From assembly GCF_002135345.1 (NCBI RefSeq), contig NZ_NEGI01000004.1, positions 216,891 through 280,890 on the forward strand: a stretch of 64,000 bases of DNA, written 5' to 3'. Positions within the stretch are counted from its first letter, which is position 1. Each line of letters opens with the position of its first letter. This document shows, one piece after another, positions 35,161 to 42,479 of this stretch. Below the pieces are notes generated by a model. It saw nothing but the letters and a program-made list of their open reading frames with translations. It searched no databases and was not told the origin of the DNA. A program made the translations under genes and the position numbers. The stretch is from Acinetobacter sp. ANC 4648. GTDB taxonomy: Bacteria > Pseudomonadota > Gammaproteobacteria > Pseudomonadales > Moraxellaceae.

Positions 35161-35800
35161 AATTAATCACACAGTTCCCACAACACGCTGAAATATTAGT
35201 TTCTGAAACAAACGGTGCATTCTTCGCAATTTCTAAAAGCCGTTTGACTGACTCGTCAGCACCCCATCGTTTTGTCTCACCGAAGAATACTTCGACATCA
35301 TGTCCAGCTAAGTAATGTTTAGGCAGACCAGTGTTATCGCTATAGATCGCTTCACCATCTTCATCACGCTCTACACCAATGTGATATAGCTCATGCTCAA
35401 TGAGTCGGCAGAATTCACGGTCAGTCGTATTCTCACAGTAACTGGCATCAATCGTAATCAAATAAACTGGTACACAACCAAACCAATCACGCATCTGTTG
35501 CTCTTGCCGTGCCTTCTTCCATCCGCCCTGGTTAAACATCACTTTTTCACATTGGCCCAATACCATGCGCTTTTTAGCCATACATGCAGATGATGCCCAA
35601 GCAAATGCTAAAAAGGTTTCATCGTCATGTAAAAGCTCAGCAATGTGATCATGATCAGGGTTATGAAGTTCGCCACCAATGGTTAACCAATTCTTAATCA
35701 CCCAATCTTTTAGATCTACAGCGGGTGCAAGCAGAATTGCCTCTTGCTCTTCTGCTCGATCAATCAGTTCTGTCGGTGGGAATGGTCTGATCTGCTCCAT
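35159..35800 (-). CDS. Putative phage metallopeptidase
   Basis: 213 residues. The zinc-binding motif HELYH (136-140) is preceded by EFCRLIE and followed by GLPKHYLAGHDVEVF, whose His is a possible third ligand. This matches the putative metallopeptidases that sit before terminases in many phages; substrate unknown. It overlaps the nuclease-like gene by 41 bases. Confidence 0.8.
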   Translation of the reverse strand: MEQIRPFPPTELIDRAEEQEAILLAPAVDLKDWVIKNWLTIGGELHNPDHDHIAELLHDDETFLAFAWASSACMAKKRMVLGQCEKVMFNQGGWKKARQEQQMRDWFGCVPVYLITIDASYCENTTDREFCRLIEHELYHIGVERDEDGEAIYSDNTGLPKHYLAGHDVEVFFGETKRWGADESVKRLLEIAKNAPFVSETNISACCGNCVIN

Positions 35801-36236
35801 TGAATATATGTCTCTTTAAATTCTTCAGCCACTGGCTTGCCCGATAAAAATCAATCTGTAATGGGCCTGATTCTTGAATCCTGTAGCGTTCCGCAGACTC
35901 TAATCGAACTACAGTAAAGCCCATTGCTTCGGCATCATCGTAACGATCCAGACTCCAAGCCTTATTTTTAAGTTTGCCACCGCGTCCACCAGACCAAGGT
36001 CCGCCCGAAATCTCAACCAAAATTCGGTGTTCAATTAAATGGAAATCAAAACGCCAATGTTTTGTAGATTTAAACTGGAATTTCTTTTCATATCTAATTT
36101 CAAGAACAATAAGTGATTGTTCAAAATCTTCTTCAGCTTCTAAGTATTTTTCTTTAGCCTTGGGTAATGGTTTGGTGCGCGGTTTAGTTTTGAGTGGGCA
36201 TTTCTTTGTTTTCCAGAAATATTCTTTTTCGTCCAT
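35760..36236 (-). CDS. PD-(D/E)XK endonuclease-like protein
   Basis: 158 residues from ATG 36236 behind AGGAGTG. WRFDFHLIEHRILVEISGG gives the Asp...Glu pair and a following basic run (GGRGGKLKNK) plus FTVVRLES completes a Vsr/DUF559-type nuclease fold. A role in DNA processing near packaging or recombination is inference. N-terminal 30 residues are Lys/Pro-rich. Confidence 0.65.
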   Translation of the reverse strand: MDEKEYFWKTKKCPLKTKPRTKPLPKAKEKYLEAEEDFEQSLIVLEIRYEKKFQFKSTKHWRFDFHLIEHRILVEISGGPWSGGRGGKLKNKAWSLDRYDDAEAMGFTVVRLESAERYRIQESGPLQIDFYRASQWLKNLKRHIFNGADQTIPTDRTD

Positions 36237-36478
36237 ATACACTCCTTGTATCAGCAAGGTATCGAGAAGATATAAATTAAATACCTTGACTATTTAAATA
36301 GTGATATAGATCAATCTGGCGATGAGTTTATTATAAAAACCTTTGAAATATAAATAAGATATAAATATTTAAATCCTACATATATCTACACTTGCCTCTC
36401 TAAATCATCTCACTGTAAGTGCTTCCACTATGTCACTCTTACTAGGTCGAATCTTCGACAACCAAAATTGAGAAAATT
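36237..36478. other. AT-rich gap without recognised gene
   Basis: About 240 bases between divergently oriented genes. It likely holds the promoter of the small plus-strand gene at 36479; I could not pick convincing -35/-10 boxes. Confidence 0.3.
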
Positions 36479-36661
36479 ATGTTAGTTAATACAAATACCG
36501 CTCAAAAAGCTTCTTTTAATCAATTTTCAAATAACGCAACCCAAAACAAACCTGCATCAAATGACCAAGCGCAAAAGCCTGCTCAAGACAAACCTAATCA
36601 AAATGAAACAGCTCCCACTAAAGAGCAGCATGATAAAAAAGAAAATACTGATAAAAAATAA
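36479..36661 (+). CDS. Small disordered Gln/Asn/Lys-rich protein, accessory
   Basis: 60 residues of low complexity (NKPASNDQAQKPAQDKPNQN...), no membrane part. GAGAA precedes the ATG and an intrinsic terminator with nine T follows 30 bp after the stop on the same strand, so it looks like an independent transcription unit on the strand opposite to the late genes. Function unknown. Confidence 0.55.
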   Translation: MLVNTNTAQKASFNQFSNNATQNKPASNDQAQKPAQDKPNQNETAPTKEQHDKKENTDKK

Positions 36662-36690
36662 ATCATAGCTCAATATTTTGATTAGTAAGA

Positions 36691-36721
36691 AAAGCCTATC
36701 TATTTGATGGGCTTTTTTTTT
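36691..36721 (+). terminator. Intrinsic terminator of the 60-aa gene
   Basis: AAGCCTATC/GATGGGCTT stem (one G-U pair) followed by nine T on the plus strand; weaker T run on the minus strand. Confidence 0.75.
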
Positions 36722-36767
36722 ATTTAACATGCCAGCTATATCATGCATCACTGTAAACCATCTAGCA

Positions 36768-36941
36768 TCATGCATGCAGAACCGTACGCAAATTCTTAAT
36801 CTGTTCTTTTAAGCGAATCATAATATTGTCCATAGCGACCAGTTCACTATGTCTTAAACCCGTTCGACTTAAATTTTGATACTTAATCAGTTCATCACAA
36901 CAGAACTGCAAATCTTTTTTAGCTTGTACACGATCTGTCAT
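36768..36941 (-). CDS. Small helical hypothetical protein, 57 aa
   Basis: Starts MTDRVQAKKDLQFCCDELIK after AAGGAAT and ends LRTVLHA. Two predicted helices with heptad-like spacing suggest a small coiled-coil protein. Belongs to the chain of short late genes between the Q-position gene and the terminase. Not recognised. Confidence 0.65.
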   Translation of the reverse strand: MTDRVQAKKDLQFCCDELIKYQNLSRTGLRHSELVAMDNIMIRLKEQIKNLRTVLHA

Positions 36942-36953
36942 GATAAATATTCC

Positions 36954-37169
36954 TTATTTGAATTTTCCCAATCGACGCGCATTTAAACGGCGTTTCTTTT
37001 GGCTTAAACGATTTGGTTTAGATTTATATTTATTTGGCTGATTTAAGCGCATAACTTGAAATAAAGCATTTAAGCTATTGGTCGCTCGATCCATCCCATC
37101 TGCAAATACTGCACTCATACCCAAAAATGCTGTAATAGCACCTAATAAACCACGACGATTCATTCGCAT
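36954..37169 (-). CDS. Small basic hypothetical protein
   Basis: 71 residues from MRMNRRG; GTG/ATG starts upstream are possible. A hydrophobic N-terminal stretch (GLLGAITAFLGMSAVFA) is followed by a strongly basic tail (KKRRLNARRLGK), as in a secreted or membrane-tethered basic peptide. Lies 12 bp upstream of the 57-aa gene. Function unknown. Confidence 0.55.
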   Translation of the reverse strand: MRMNRRGLLGAITAFLGMSAVFADGMDRATNSLNALFQVMRLNQPNKYKSKPNRLSQKKRRLNARRLGKFK

Positions 37170-37190
37170 ATTCACCACCAATAAGAAAAG

Positions 37191-37222
37191 AAAAACCCCT
37201 CAACATCTAGAATGCGAGGGGT
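37191..37222 (-). terminator. Intrinsic terminator in small-gene cluster
   Basis: ACCCCTC/GAGGGGT stem followed on the minus strand by TTTTTCTTTT. Confidence 0.75.
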
Positions 37223-37262
37223 CTTTATGTGCCGTAATGCGCCCAGCTAATTAGAGAACCAC

Positions 37263-37370
37263 TTAATCATCTTTACCGCATTTACGGCATTCTTGTGTAT
37301 ATCCATGCTCATGATCGTAATCAAACTCATAAGCATGAAAGCAGAATAATTTACGTAAAAAATAAAGCAT
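37263..37370 (-). CDS. Small zinc-binding phage protein (DUF1660-like), 35 aa
   Basis: ATG 37370 has GGAG seven bases upstream. The protein reads LRKLFCFHAYEFDY then HGYTQECRKCGKDD, giving Cys/His...Cys-x2-Cys, the pattern of DUF1660-type small zinc proteins of phages. A terminator with nine T ends just before its ribosome site, so it is expressed only when transcription reads through. A longer frame over the same bases is less convincing. Confidence 0.7.
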   Translation of the reverse strand: MLYFLRKLFCFHAYEFDYDHEHGYTQECRKCGKDD

Positions 37371-37384
37371 AGTTTTCTCCATGC

Positions 37385-37414
37385 AAAAAAAAGCCCGATC
37401 AATGACCGAGCTTT
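37385..37414 (-). terminator. Strong intrinsic terminator directly before the 35-aa gene
   Basis: AAAGCTCG/CGGGCTTT stem (one G-U pair) followed on the minus strand by nine T, then GGAG and the start codon. Confidence 0.75.
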
Positions 37415-37478
37415 CGTTGGCATATCTGGTGGCGGCATTCAATTTAAACCACTACGAATAAAAGAAAACCGCCATTAA

Positions 37479-37503
37479 AAAAGCCCATCTTTTGATGAGC
37501 TTT
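37479..37503 (-). terminator. Intrinsic terminator after the secreted 113-aa gene
   Basis: AAAGCTCATC/GATGGGCTTT stem with a four-base loop and six T on the minus strand. Confidence 0.7.
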
Positions 37504-37516
37504 TTAAGAATTTATT

Positions 37517-37858
37517 CTATTTAGAGATCATGTAACAAACATTCATTGAACCTTGTACTTGTTTATAACAATCCCATTGACCTTTTTTGTATTTTTTAGA
37601 CAAAAGCGCATTTTCAGGAGTTGTACCTAGGTAAGGTTGACAACTCTGACCACAAGTTGTTGATTGCTCTATTAGAAACTCTTTTTTATCAAATTCTAAA
37701 TAAATAAACCCGCCACCAGAACTCACACCCTTTTGGATTGAGCATCCTTGAGCTTTTTTCTCATCAAGCACGAAACACTTGCCCGAGTAATCTGTAATTT
37801 TATAAGCAAAACTTGATGTGGGTAGCAGAATAAGAGCTATCGGTAAAATCCATTTCAT
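37517..37858 (-). CDS. Secreted Cys-rich hypothetical protein
   Basis: 113 residues with a signal peptide (KWILPIALILLPTSSFA, cleavage about residue 18). The mature part has six Cys (GKCFV, QGCSI, TTCGQSCQ, WDCYK, NVCYM), suggesting disulfides in the periplasm. It has terminators on both sides, like an independent accessory unit. Function unknown. Confidence 0.65.
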   Translation of the reverse strand: MKWILPIALILLPTSSFAYKITDYSGKCFVLDEKKAQGCSIQKGVSSGGGFIYLEFDKKEFLIEQSTTCGQSCQPYLGTTPENALLSKKYKKGQWDCYKQVQGSMNVCYMISK

Positions 37859-37880
37859 TTCTTAAACATCCTAACAAAGC

Positions 37881-37905
37881 AAAACCCCGCAATTAGCGAG
37901 GTTTT
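37881..37905 (-). terminator. Intrinsic terminator near the late promoter region
   Basis: AACCTCGC/GCGGGGTT stem with T runs on the minus strand, 20 bases before the secreted-protein gene. A natural target for antitermination. Confidence 0.6.
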
Positions 37906-37939
37906 TAAATATCAGTTGGTCAAACTGTAATACGACCAG

Positions 37940-37976
37940 TATAGTAAAACTATAGCTTACTCAGTAAAATTTTACT
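37940..37976. promoter_or_regulatory. Palindromes in the putative late control region
   Basis: TATAGTAAAACTATA (37940-37954) and the perfect 14-bp palindrome AGTAAAATTTTACT (37963-37976) lie just after the Q-position gene. On the minus strand TTTACT...TATACT occurs with a long 19-bp spacer. I suggest a late promoter/antitermination site; evidence is only positional. Confidence 0.35.
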
Positions 37977-37980
37977 AGCT

Positions 37981-38532
37981 TTATATTTTTGCGTCTCTAT
38001 ATGTATTTTTACGGTATTTTTCAATAGCTTTTGAAGCACAACCAATTGATGACTCAAGTGCCAAAACCAAGAGTTTCTCGTATTGCTTCCATGTGCAGTC
38101 ATAAGCTTTTAATGTCATCTGCCATGACCGAATTCCTGCATAATATAATCGACCCTGCTTTGTGAAATTATCCTCAAGTTCAGGATTTAAAGAAAAATCA
38201 ATAACCATTCTGGCAATCAAATCAGCAAGCTCTTTGATTTTAATTTTCTCTGGCTCACGCTTCCCATCAAGTCCAGCATTGGTATTAAATATTGCGGCTA
38301 AATGCGCCTGAATATACCGATAATCAATTTCAGATTTTTCCCCAAAAACAATAACCGATGTAATAGACTTTTCCAATTGAGTATCCATTGAAGCAATAGC
38401 ACCCAAACGATCTTGATAATCCAATGGCTTCTCCCCAGTACTGTGAGACTCTTGACCAAAAATAGGCGACTGCGCTGTAATGCCATGAGTCAACCATTCA
38501 AACTGTTCAAATTTTTCTGCTACTGCATTCAT
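37981..38532 (-). CDS. Hypothetical protein in the position of a late antiterminator (Q-like)
   Basis: 183 residues, helical in the C-terminal half (IKELADLIARMVIDFSL; YYAGIRSWQMTLKAYDCTWKQYEKLLVLA). I see no zinc finger or clear DNA-binding motif, so the family is not recognised. It is the last gene of the early minus operon before a terminator-studded late operon, where Q-type antiterminators lie. Function is inferred from location only. Confidence 0.55.
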   Translation of the reverse strand: MNAVAEKFEQFEWLTHGITAQSPIFGQESHSTGEKPLDYQDRLGAIASMDTQLEKSITSVIVFGEKSEIDYRYIQAHLAAIFNTNAGLDGKREPEKIKIKELADLIARMVIDFSLNPELEDNFTKQGRLYYAGIRSWQMTLKAYDCTWKQYEKLLVLALESSIGCASKAIEKYRKNTYRDAKI

Positions 38533-38542
38533 AAAAAATCCC

Positions 38543-38947
38543 TCAAACTTCTTTAATGTCTATGTCATGTACTGTTTTCATCAAGTGTTTCTTGTTTCTA
38601 AAACTTGCCAACTTTCTCGTTACTGCTGACTTCACATCTTCAACGATCAACTTGTCATCCTTGAGGTATGTAAAATCTGCAAAATATCTCAATGCAGGCT
38701 TAGCCCTCTTTTCCCCTGCAATTTTCACCTTAGGTGCAAGCTCAAATTTGACCTGACACTTTAAATCTTGAATTTCACCTCTCTGCTGCATCGCTGTAAG
38801 CTCGATATAGCGTTTGTACTCCTTTTGGCTATCGAACTTCATTCCATCTTTTTCAATCTTCACAGCGTTGTACTTATTTGGTTTAGAGGCAGTCTTCCGA
38901 CCACCTCCAAATTGTTTGTGATATTTAGCGAGGGAAATTGAGGTCAT
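38543..38947 (-). CDS. DUF1064 nuclease-like protein
   Basis: 134 residues. KYNAVKIEKDGMKFDSQKEYKRYIEL (Glu of the fold) and YFADFTYLKDDKLIVEDVKS (Asp...Glu-x-Lys) are the DUF1064 pattern, a PD-(D/E)XK type often found in phage replication regions and thought to process recombination intermediates. It overlaps the 65-aa gene by 23 bases. Confidence 0.82.
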   Translation of the reverse strand: MTSISLAKYHKQFGGGRKTASKPNKYNAVKIEKDGMKFDSQKEYKRYIELTAMQQRGEIQDLKCQVKFELAPKVKIAGEKRAKPALRYFADFTYLKDDKLIVEDVKSAVTRKLASFRNKKHLMKTVHDIDIKEV

Positions 38948-39122
38948 TTACTCTCTCTAATAAAATTTTATTTTCTTCACGACAGCATGAGAGTTGGTTT
39001 TGAAGATCATCAATCTCAGCCTGTCGGGATTGCCGACCACCATCAAAAGCTATGCGGCAACAATTAGCATGACGGATAACATTCAGACCTATTGTGCTCA
39101 TCCATTTATCAAATTCACTCAT
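38925..39122 (-). CDS. Small coiled-coil hypothetical protein
   Basis: 65 residues (QAEIDDLQNQLSCCREENKILLERVNDL is a clear coiled coil). Overlaps its upstream neighbour by four bases (ATGA). Not recognised. Confidence 0.6.
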   Translation of the reverse strand: MSEFDKWMSTIGLNVIRHANCCRIAFDGGRQSRQAEIDDLQNQLSCCREENKILLERVNDLNFPR

Positions 39123-39424
39123 CGCTCAATCCCCTCAGTCAAAGGGCTAATGTGGTTACGAATGTCGGTGCAATGGTCGGTGAAATGGGAGAGATTGTCG
39201 GTGTTAAGGGTGCCTTCATTTGTGGGGGTACCATGTTCAGCAATGGCAGCGCGGAGGTCATCAATCACTATGCAGTCCTCATAATGATCAATTGAATACC
39301 CATCCTGAATATCCCCACAAAACATATACTCTTGATCTTCAGTGTCGTATGCAAAAGCAAGCTCAGGCGCACCCTCAACAATCGCCCGACACTTCTCCAA
39401 CCCCAATTCTTCGATTAAGTTCAT
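39119..39424 (-). CDS. Hypothetical early phage protein, 101 aa
   Basis: Acidic, with FAYDTEDQEYMFCGDIQDGYSIDHYEDCIVIDDL in outline. Overlapping starts and stops on both sides place it in the early operon. No domain recognised. Confidence 0.55.
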   Translation of the reverse strand: MNLIEELGLEKCRAIVEGAPELAFAYDTEDQEYMFCGDIQDGYSIDHYEDCIVIDDLRAAIAEHGTPTNEGTLNTDNLSHFTDHCTDIRNHISPLTEGIER

Positions 39425-39699
39425 GCTGAAGCTCCAAATAATTGTTTTGCTTTGTCCGTAGCTTTAAGGCTCACAGGTTTTTTGCTATTCGTTTCTAAGT
39501 ACCCCTCAGTAATCAACTGACGTACAAAAGCTCCACTGGCAGAACTACTAATGCCGATCCATCCCTGAACCTCATTCATGCTTGTACGACCACGTTTATT
39601 TATGATGTTCTTCAATACAATGATCATGCGTTCGCCTTGTTTCACAGCATGCTTGGAAGTGAAGCAATCCACAGTTTGATTATCTTTTGGATGTTTCAT
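39421..39699 (-). CDS. Winged-helix-like small DNA-binding protein
   Basis: 92 residues from ATG 39699 behind GGAAGGTG. RMIIVLKNIINKRGRTSMNEVQGWIGISSSASGAFVRQLITEGYLE in outline looks like a winged helix. Probably a phage regulator or replication accessory; family not certain. Confidence 0.6.
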   Translation of the reverse strand: MKHPKDNQTVDCFTSKHAVKQGERMIIVLKNIINKRGRTSMNEVQGWIGISSSASGAFVRQLITEGYLETNSKKPVSLKATDKAKQLFGASA

Positions 39700-40139
39700 G
39701 CTGCACCTTCCATTAATACTTCTAGGGCCATCCCCCCTAAACAATCAACCTCAGAAAAACCTTCTTTGGTTCGAGAAAACTGAGGTAGAGAGGTAAAACC
39801 TTTACCACGAACAATTTCAAATTTAGATGCTGCCTCAAAAGCCTCGTCATAGATTTTTTGGGTTAAAGGGATGCTTGAAAATTTAAAACTCCAAGTTCCA
39901 CCTTTCCGATATTGACTCAAGGCAATTAAGCCTTTGGTCTCTAATTTTTTAGCTAAACGAAGTCTTTTTGATGGGCATTCAAATGGAACATTACAGAGGC
40001 CGTAATTACTCAATCGAATTTGATAATCTGCGCACTTTTTCCCACCCATAAGATGAAAATCAAATTCAGCACGATCTATTAATCGGTGGGCCGCAATCGC
40101 ACACATTCCGCGTAATAGTTTTAATTCTTGATCCTTCAC
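39696..40139 (-). CDS. Hypothetical phage protein in replication operon
   Basis: 147 residues, basic (PSKRLRLAKKLETKGLIALSQYRKGGTWSF suggests a winged-helix/beta hairpin). Overlaps DnaC-like gene and next gene by four bases each. Not recognised. Confidence 0.55.
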   Translation of the reverse strand: MKDQELKLLRGMCAIAAHRLIDRAEFDFHLMGGKKCADYQIRLSNYGLCNVPFECPSKRLRLAKKLETKGLIALSQYRKGGTWSFKFSSIPLTQKIYDEAFEAASKFEIVRGKGFTSLPQFSRTKEGFSEVDCLGGMALEVLMEGAA

Positions 40140-40891
40140 ACCCCACCCCCTAAACGCTGATCAACCCAATTACACTCAATCGTTGTTAATCCACCTTGCT
40201 GAAACCGAGACCACAACCGATCCCCTAAATCATCCTTGAGCTGTTTTAACGTGAAATTAGAAATCAGCATCGTCGGCTTCATCGCGTCATAACGTGCATA
40301 TAAAACTTTGTGAACCAACTCCAAACGCTTATCACGGTCATGTAAGCCGTACTCATCCAGAATCAATAAATCGTATTGAGTAAATTCATAAATCACTGAT
40401 TGTTCACTTGAACCTTTGGTGTCTTTATCCCAAGCATTCATGATCTTTTGAGCCATTTCTTCACTGGTGATATAGCGTGCGTACATACCCTTATTCAGCA
40501 ATGTGCGAGCCGTAGCACAACTCAAATGGGTTTTGCCTGTACCAGTCTTCCCTGTCATCACTAGATTGCATTTCAAACCGTTTAGCATCGACTTAGCGAA
40601 CTCAACACTTTTGCTCAATGCATTGGCTTGACCAGATAGGTTTGGATTTACGGTGTAATTCTTAAAACCTGAATGGGTATGACGGTCTGGAATCATCGCA
40701 CCAGCAAAATGCAATTCACTGACCATTTTTTTGACTTGCTTGTGGTGTTCACGGTTATTTTGATTCACAAGTTCTTTGGCGCATTCAGGACAAACTTGAT
40801 TAGGCCCTGCTTGAACTTTTTGAATATTGTGCTGTGAGCAATAGCCCTGCACTTTTTGAAGTCCGTTTGAAATCATCGCCATTGCGTTCAT
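40136..40891 (-). CDS. DnaC-like helicase loader ATPase
   Basis: 251 residues. An N-terminal zinc-like region (CPEC, 34-37) precedes the AAA+ core with Walker A TGKTGTGKTH (about 113-122), Walker B YDLLILDEYG and sensor region PTMLISNF. It loads the host replicative helicase at the phage origin, working with the RepO-like protein encoded immediately upstream (four-base overlap). Confidence 0.9.
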   Translation of the reverse strand: MNAMAMISNGLQKVQGYCSQHNIQKVQAGPNQVCPECAKELVNQNNREHHKQVKKMVSELHFAGAMIPDRHTHSGFKNYTVNPNLSGQANALSKSVEFAKSMLNGLKCNLVMTGKTGTGKTHLSCATARTLLNKGMYARYITSEEMAQKIMNAWDKDTKGSSEQSVIYEFTQYDLLILDEYGLHDRDKRLELVHKVLYARYDAMKPTMLISNFTLKQLKDDLGDRLWSRFQQGGLTTIECNWVDQRLGGGV

Positions 40892-41796
40892 AGGAAACCC
40901 TCAGGTATTTCAACTGGTTTTACTTCGCCTTGAAACTGAGGAACGTTTTCCCAAGCATCGTTGACGTTGCGGTTAATTTGATTTTTTTGTTTTCCAGATG
41001 TGCTGCGATCCAATTGAAATTTCGATTCACGCTCAGCTTTCGCCAATTGCTTTTCAAACTCCTGAATCAACCAAGCGATGAACTTACGGTTTTTTTGGTT
41101 TTCAGTAAGATCAATTTTATTTTCCCAATGCGCATTAAAATTCCCAAGATGGAATTCATAGTTTTCCATCCCTAGTATTTCTTCTGCTCGTTGAGAGTGT
41201 CTGGTGGTTCTCAAGATTTGGATTAGCGTGTTTTGATTTGGACTCCAAGAATCATCCAAAATTTCAGGTGAATTTTCCTGTGTGTGTATTTCTTTAATAT
41301 TTTCTTTAAGTGTTTCTTTATTAGTCCCCCCTTTGGTGGGGGTGGTGTACCCCTGTTCTATGGTGGTACTCCCCCCACCTTGCATGGGGGTACTACCGTT
41401 TGATGGGGGTACTCCCATTTCATGGTGCTGGTTGATGGTCGGTGTGTAGCTATTCAGATACCCTTTTTTGCGCTCAACAGTGATTAATTTGTATTGCTCA
41501 AGTTCACGAATAACCTTGGTCACTGTCTCTTCTTTTTTAATGCCACAGAACTTTTGAAACTGAGTGATTGCGATAGTATGTGATGTACGATCAAAGCCGA
41601 CTGTGTGGCGTACAATGAGCATAAGACACTTGAATGCTTTATCGCTTAATTGCGCCATGATTTGGTCATCAACTAAAAGGTTCGGCATTCTTGTATAACC
41701 CTCTTCCTTTTTCGACATAACTTGTCGCTCTTTCTTTGGAAAATGAACCATTTCACCTTGAGGTATTGGTGGCTCATGTGCTAAATTTGATTTCAT
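40888..41796 (-). CDS. RepO-like replication initiator
   Basis: 302 residues from ATG 41796 with GAGAG upstream; a TTG at 41811 is in frame. A winged-helix N-terminal domain is seen (YTRMPNLLVDDQIMAQLSDKAFKCLMLIVRHTVGFDR in outline). A Gly/Pro/Thr-rich linker (PPSNGSTPMQGGGST) follows, then a C-terminal part with LENFNAHWENKIDL-like sequence that would recruit the helicase loader. The linker DNA carries repeated GGTACT boxes that may be the origin. Confidence 0.8.
   Translation of the reverse strand: MKSNLAHEPPIPQGEMVHFPKKERQVMSKKEEGYTRMPNLLVDDQIMAQLSDKAFKCLMLIVRHTVGFDRTSHTIAITQFQKFCGIKKEETVTKVIRELEQYKLITVERKKGYLNSYTPTINQHHEMGVPPSNGSTPMQGGGSTTIEQGYTTPTKGGTNKETLKENIKEIHTQENSPEILDDSWSPNQNTLIQILRTTRHSQRAEEILGMENYEFHLGNFNAHWENKIDLTENQKNRKFIAWLIQEFEKQLAKAERESKFQLDRSTSGKQKNQINRNVNDAWENVPQFQGEVKPVEIPEGFL
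41281..41416. other. Candidate phage replication origin inside repO-like gene
   Basis: Four GC-rich repeats around a GTAC/GGTACT core lie at 41341-41353, 41361-41376, 41384-41396 and 41402-41415, spaced about 20 bp. They are followed by an AT-rich stretch of 45 bp (41281-41324). Lambda's origin has the same plan (iterons plus AT-rich DNA in the O linker). Inference from pattern. Confidence 0.45.
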
Positions 41797-41841
41797 ATTC
41801 AATGCTCTCAAGTTTTGAATTAAGAAGCCTGATGTACGAGA

Positions 41842-42117
41842 TCAGGCTTTTTCTTTGTCTGAGTTAATGCGAATTCCTTCCGATCCCTCTGAATCCCACA
41901 CCTCTGTACTTAAATCCCGTATCAACCCTGTTAATCCCAAGCGTTCAAAAGATTTAGCCTGTAAATTAAGGACATGCCACTCACCGACGATTTCTTTTTC
42001 AATCAGAAACGCTAAGTAAGAGGCAACATCTTTACCTTTTAATGAGGCAAGTGTTTTAGCTCGCTCATGAATTTCAGGAGACAAACGAACATGTGTAGAT
42101 TTTTTATCAAGACTCAT
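41842..42117 (-). CDS. RHH-like small DNA-binding protein
   Basis: 91 residues. STHVRLSPEIHERAKTLASLKGKDVASYLAFLIEKE is an Arc/MetJ-type ribbon-helix-helix. Located second in the rightward (minus) early operon after the Cro-like gene, where a CII-type or other regulator is expected. Confidence 0.7.
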   Translation of the reverse strand: MSLDKKSTHVRLSPEIHERAKTLASLKGKDVASYLAFLIEKEIVGEWHVLNLQAKSFERLGLTGLIRDLSTEVWDSEGSEGIRINSDKEKA

Positions 42118-42125
42118 AATTTCCC

Positions 42126-42344
42126 CTATGCGGTTAATGTTTGAAATTCTTTTAATGATGGACAGAGTTCAATTGCTTTGAATTTCCCATCTGTTGCTTT
42201 TTCAGCACGCATTGCCACAAGTGCGGACATATTCCAACGACCTGAAAGATACCCACTAATGTTTGATTGACTAACAAGTAGTGTTTTAGCCGCTGGAACT
42301 TGACCTCCAAAATGATCTACAAGATCTTTGTATAAGGTTTGCAT
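42126..42344 (-). CDS. Cro-like regulator (YdaS-type HTH)
   Basis: 72 residues from ATG 42344 (AAGAGA upstream). LYKDLVDHFGGQVPAAKTLLVSQSNISGYLSGRWNMSALVAMRAEKATDGKFK in outline is a YdaS/Cro-type HTH. It is divergent from the CI repressor and first in the minus early operon, behind a promoter overlapped by two operators. Confidence 0.82.
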   Translation of the reverse strand: MQTLYKDLVDHFGGQVPAAKTLLVSQSNISGYLSGRWNMSALVAMRAEKATDGKFKAIELCPSLKEFQTLTA

Positions 42345-42380
42345 TAGCATTCTCTTATTTAAAATATAAGTAACACTCAA

Positions 42381-42409
42381 ATAGTATTAGTATTCTAATA
42401 TACAGTCAA
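42381..42409 (-). promoter_or_regulatory. Early minus-strand promoter (pR-like)
   Basis: On the minus strand TTGACT, a 17-bp spacer and TACTAT lie 37 bp upstream of the cro-like start. Operator O1 lies between the boxes and O2 overlaps the -35 box. Confidence 0.75.
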
Positions 42410-42448
42410 TAAGTATTCTTATTTGATTTCATATTAGTAGCCTAATAT
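42385..42448. promoter_or_regulatory. Three CI/Cro operators O1-O3
   Basis: Palindromes with four-base centres: TATTAG-TATT-CTAATA (42385-42400), AATAAG-TATT-CTTATT (42408-42423), ATATTAG-TAGC-CTAATAT (42431-42448). The same half-sites recur at 44165-44209. They cover both divergent promoters, as in lambdoid switches. Confidence 0.8.
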
Positions 42449-42451
42449 TAT
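42423..42451 (+). promoter_or_regulatory. Repressor promoter (pRM-like)
   Basis: TTGATT, 17-bp spacer, TATTAT on the plus strand, 28 bp before the CI start, with O3 in the spacer, so CI would be autoregulated. Confidence 0.65.
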
Positions 42452-42479
42452 TAATTAGAACTAATGAAGGTGAGCAGAT

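Noticed and set aside
37247..37438. 63-codon minus-strand frame
   Set aside because: The overlapping 35-aa gene at 37263-37370 has a proper GGAG site and a zinc-binding pattern; the longer frame crosses a terminator.
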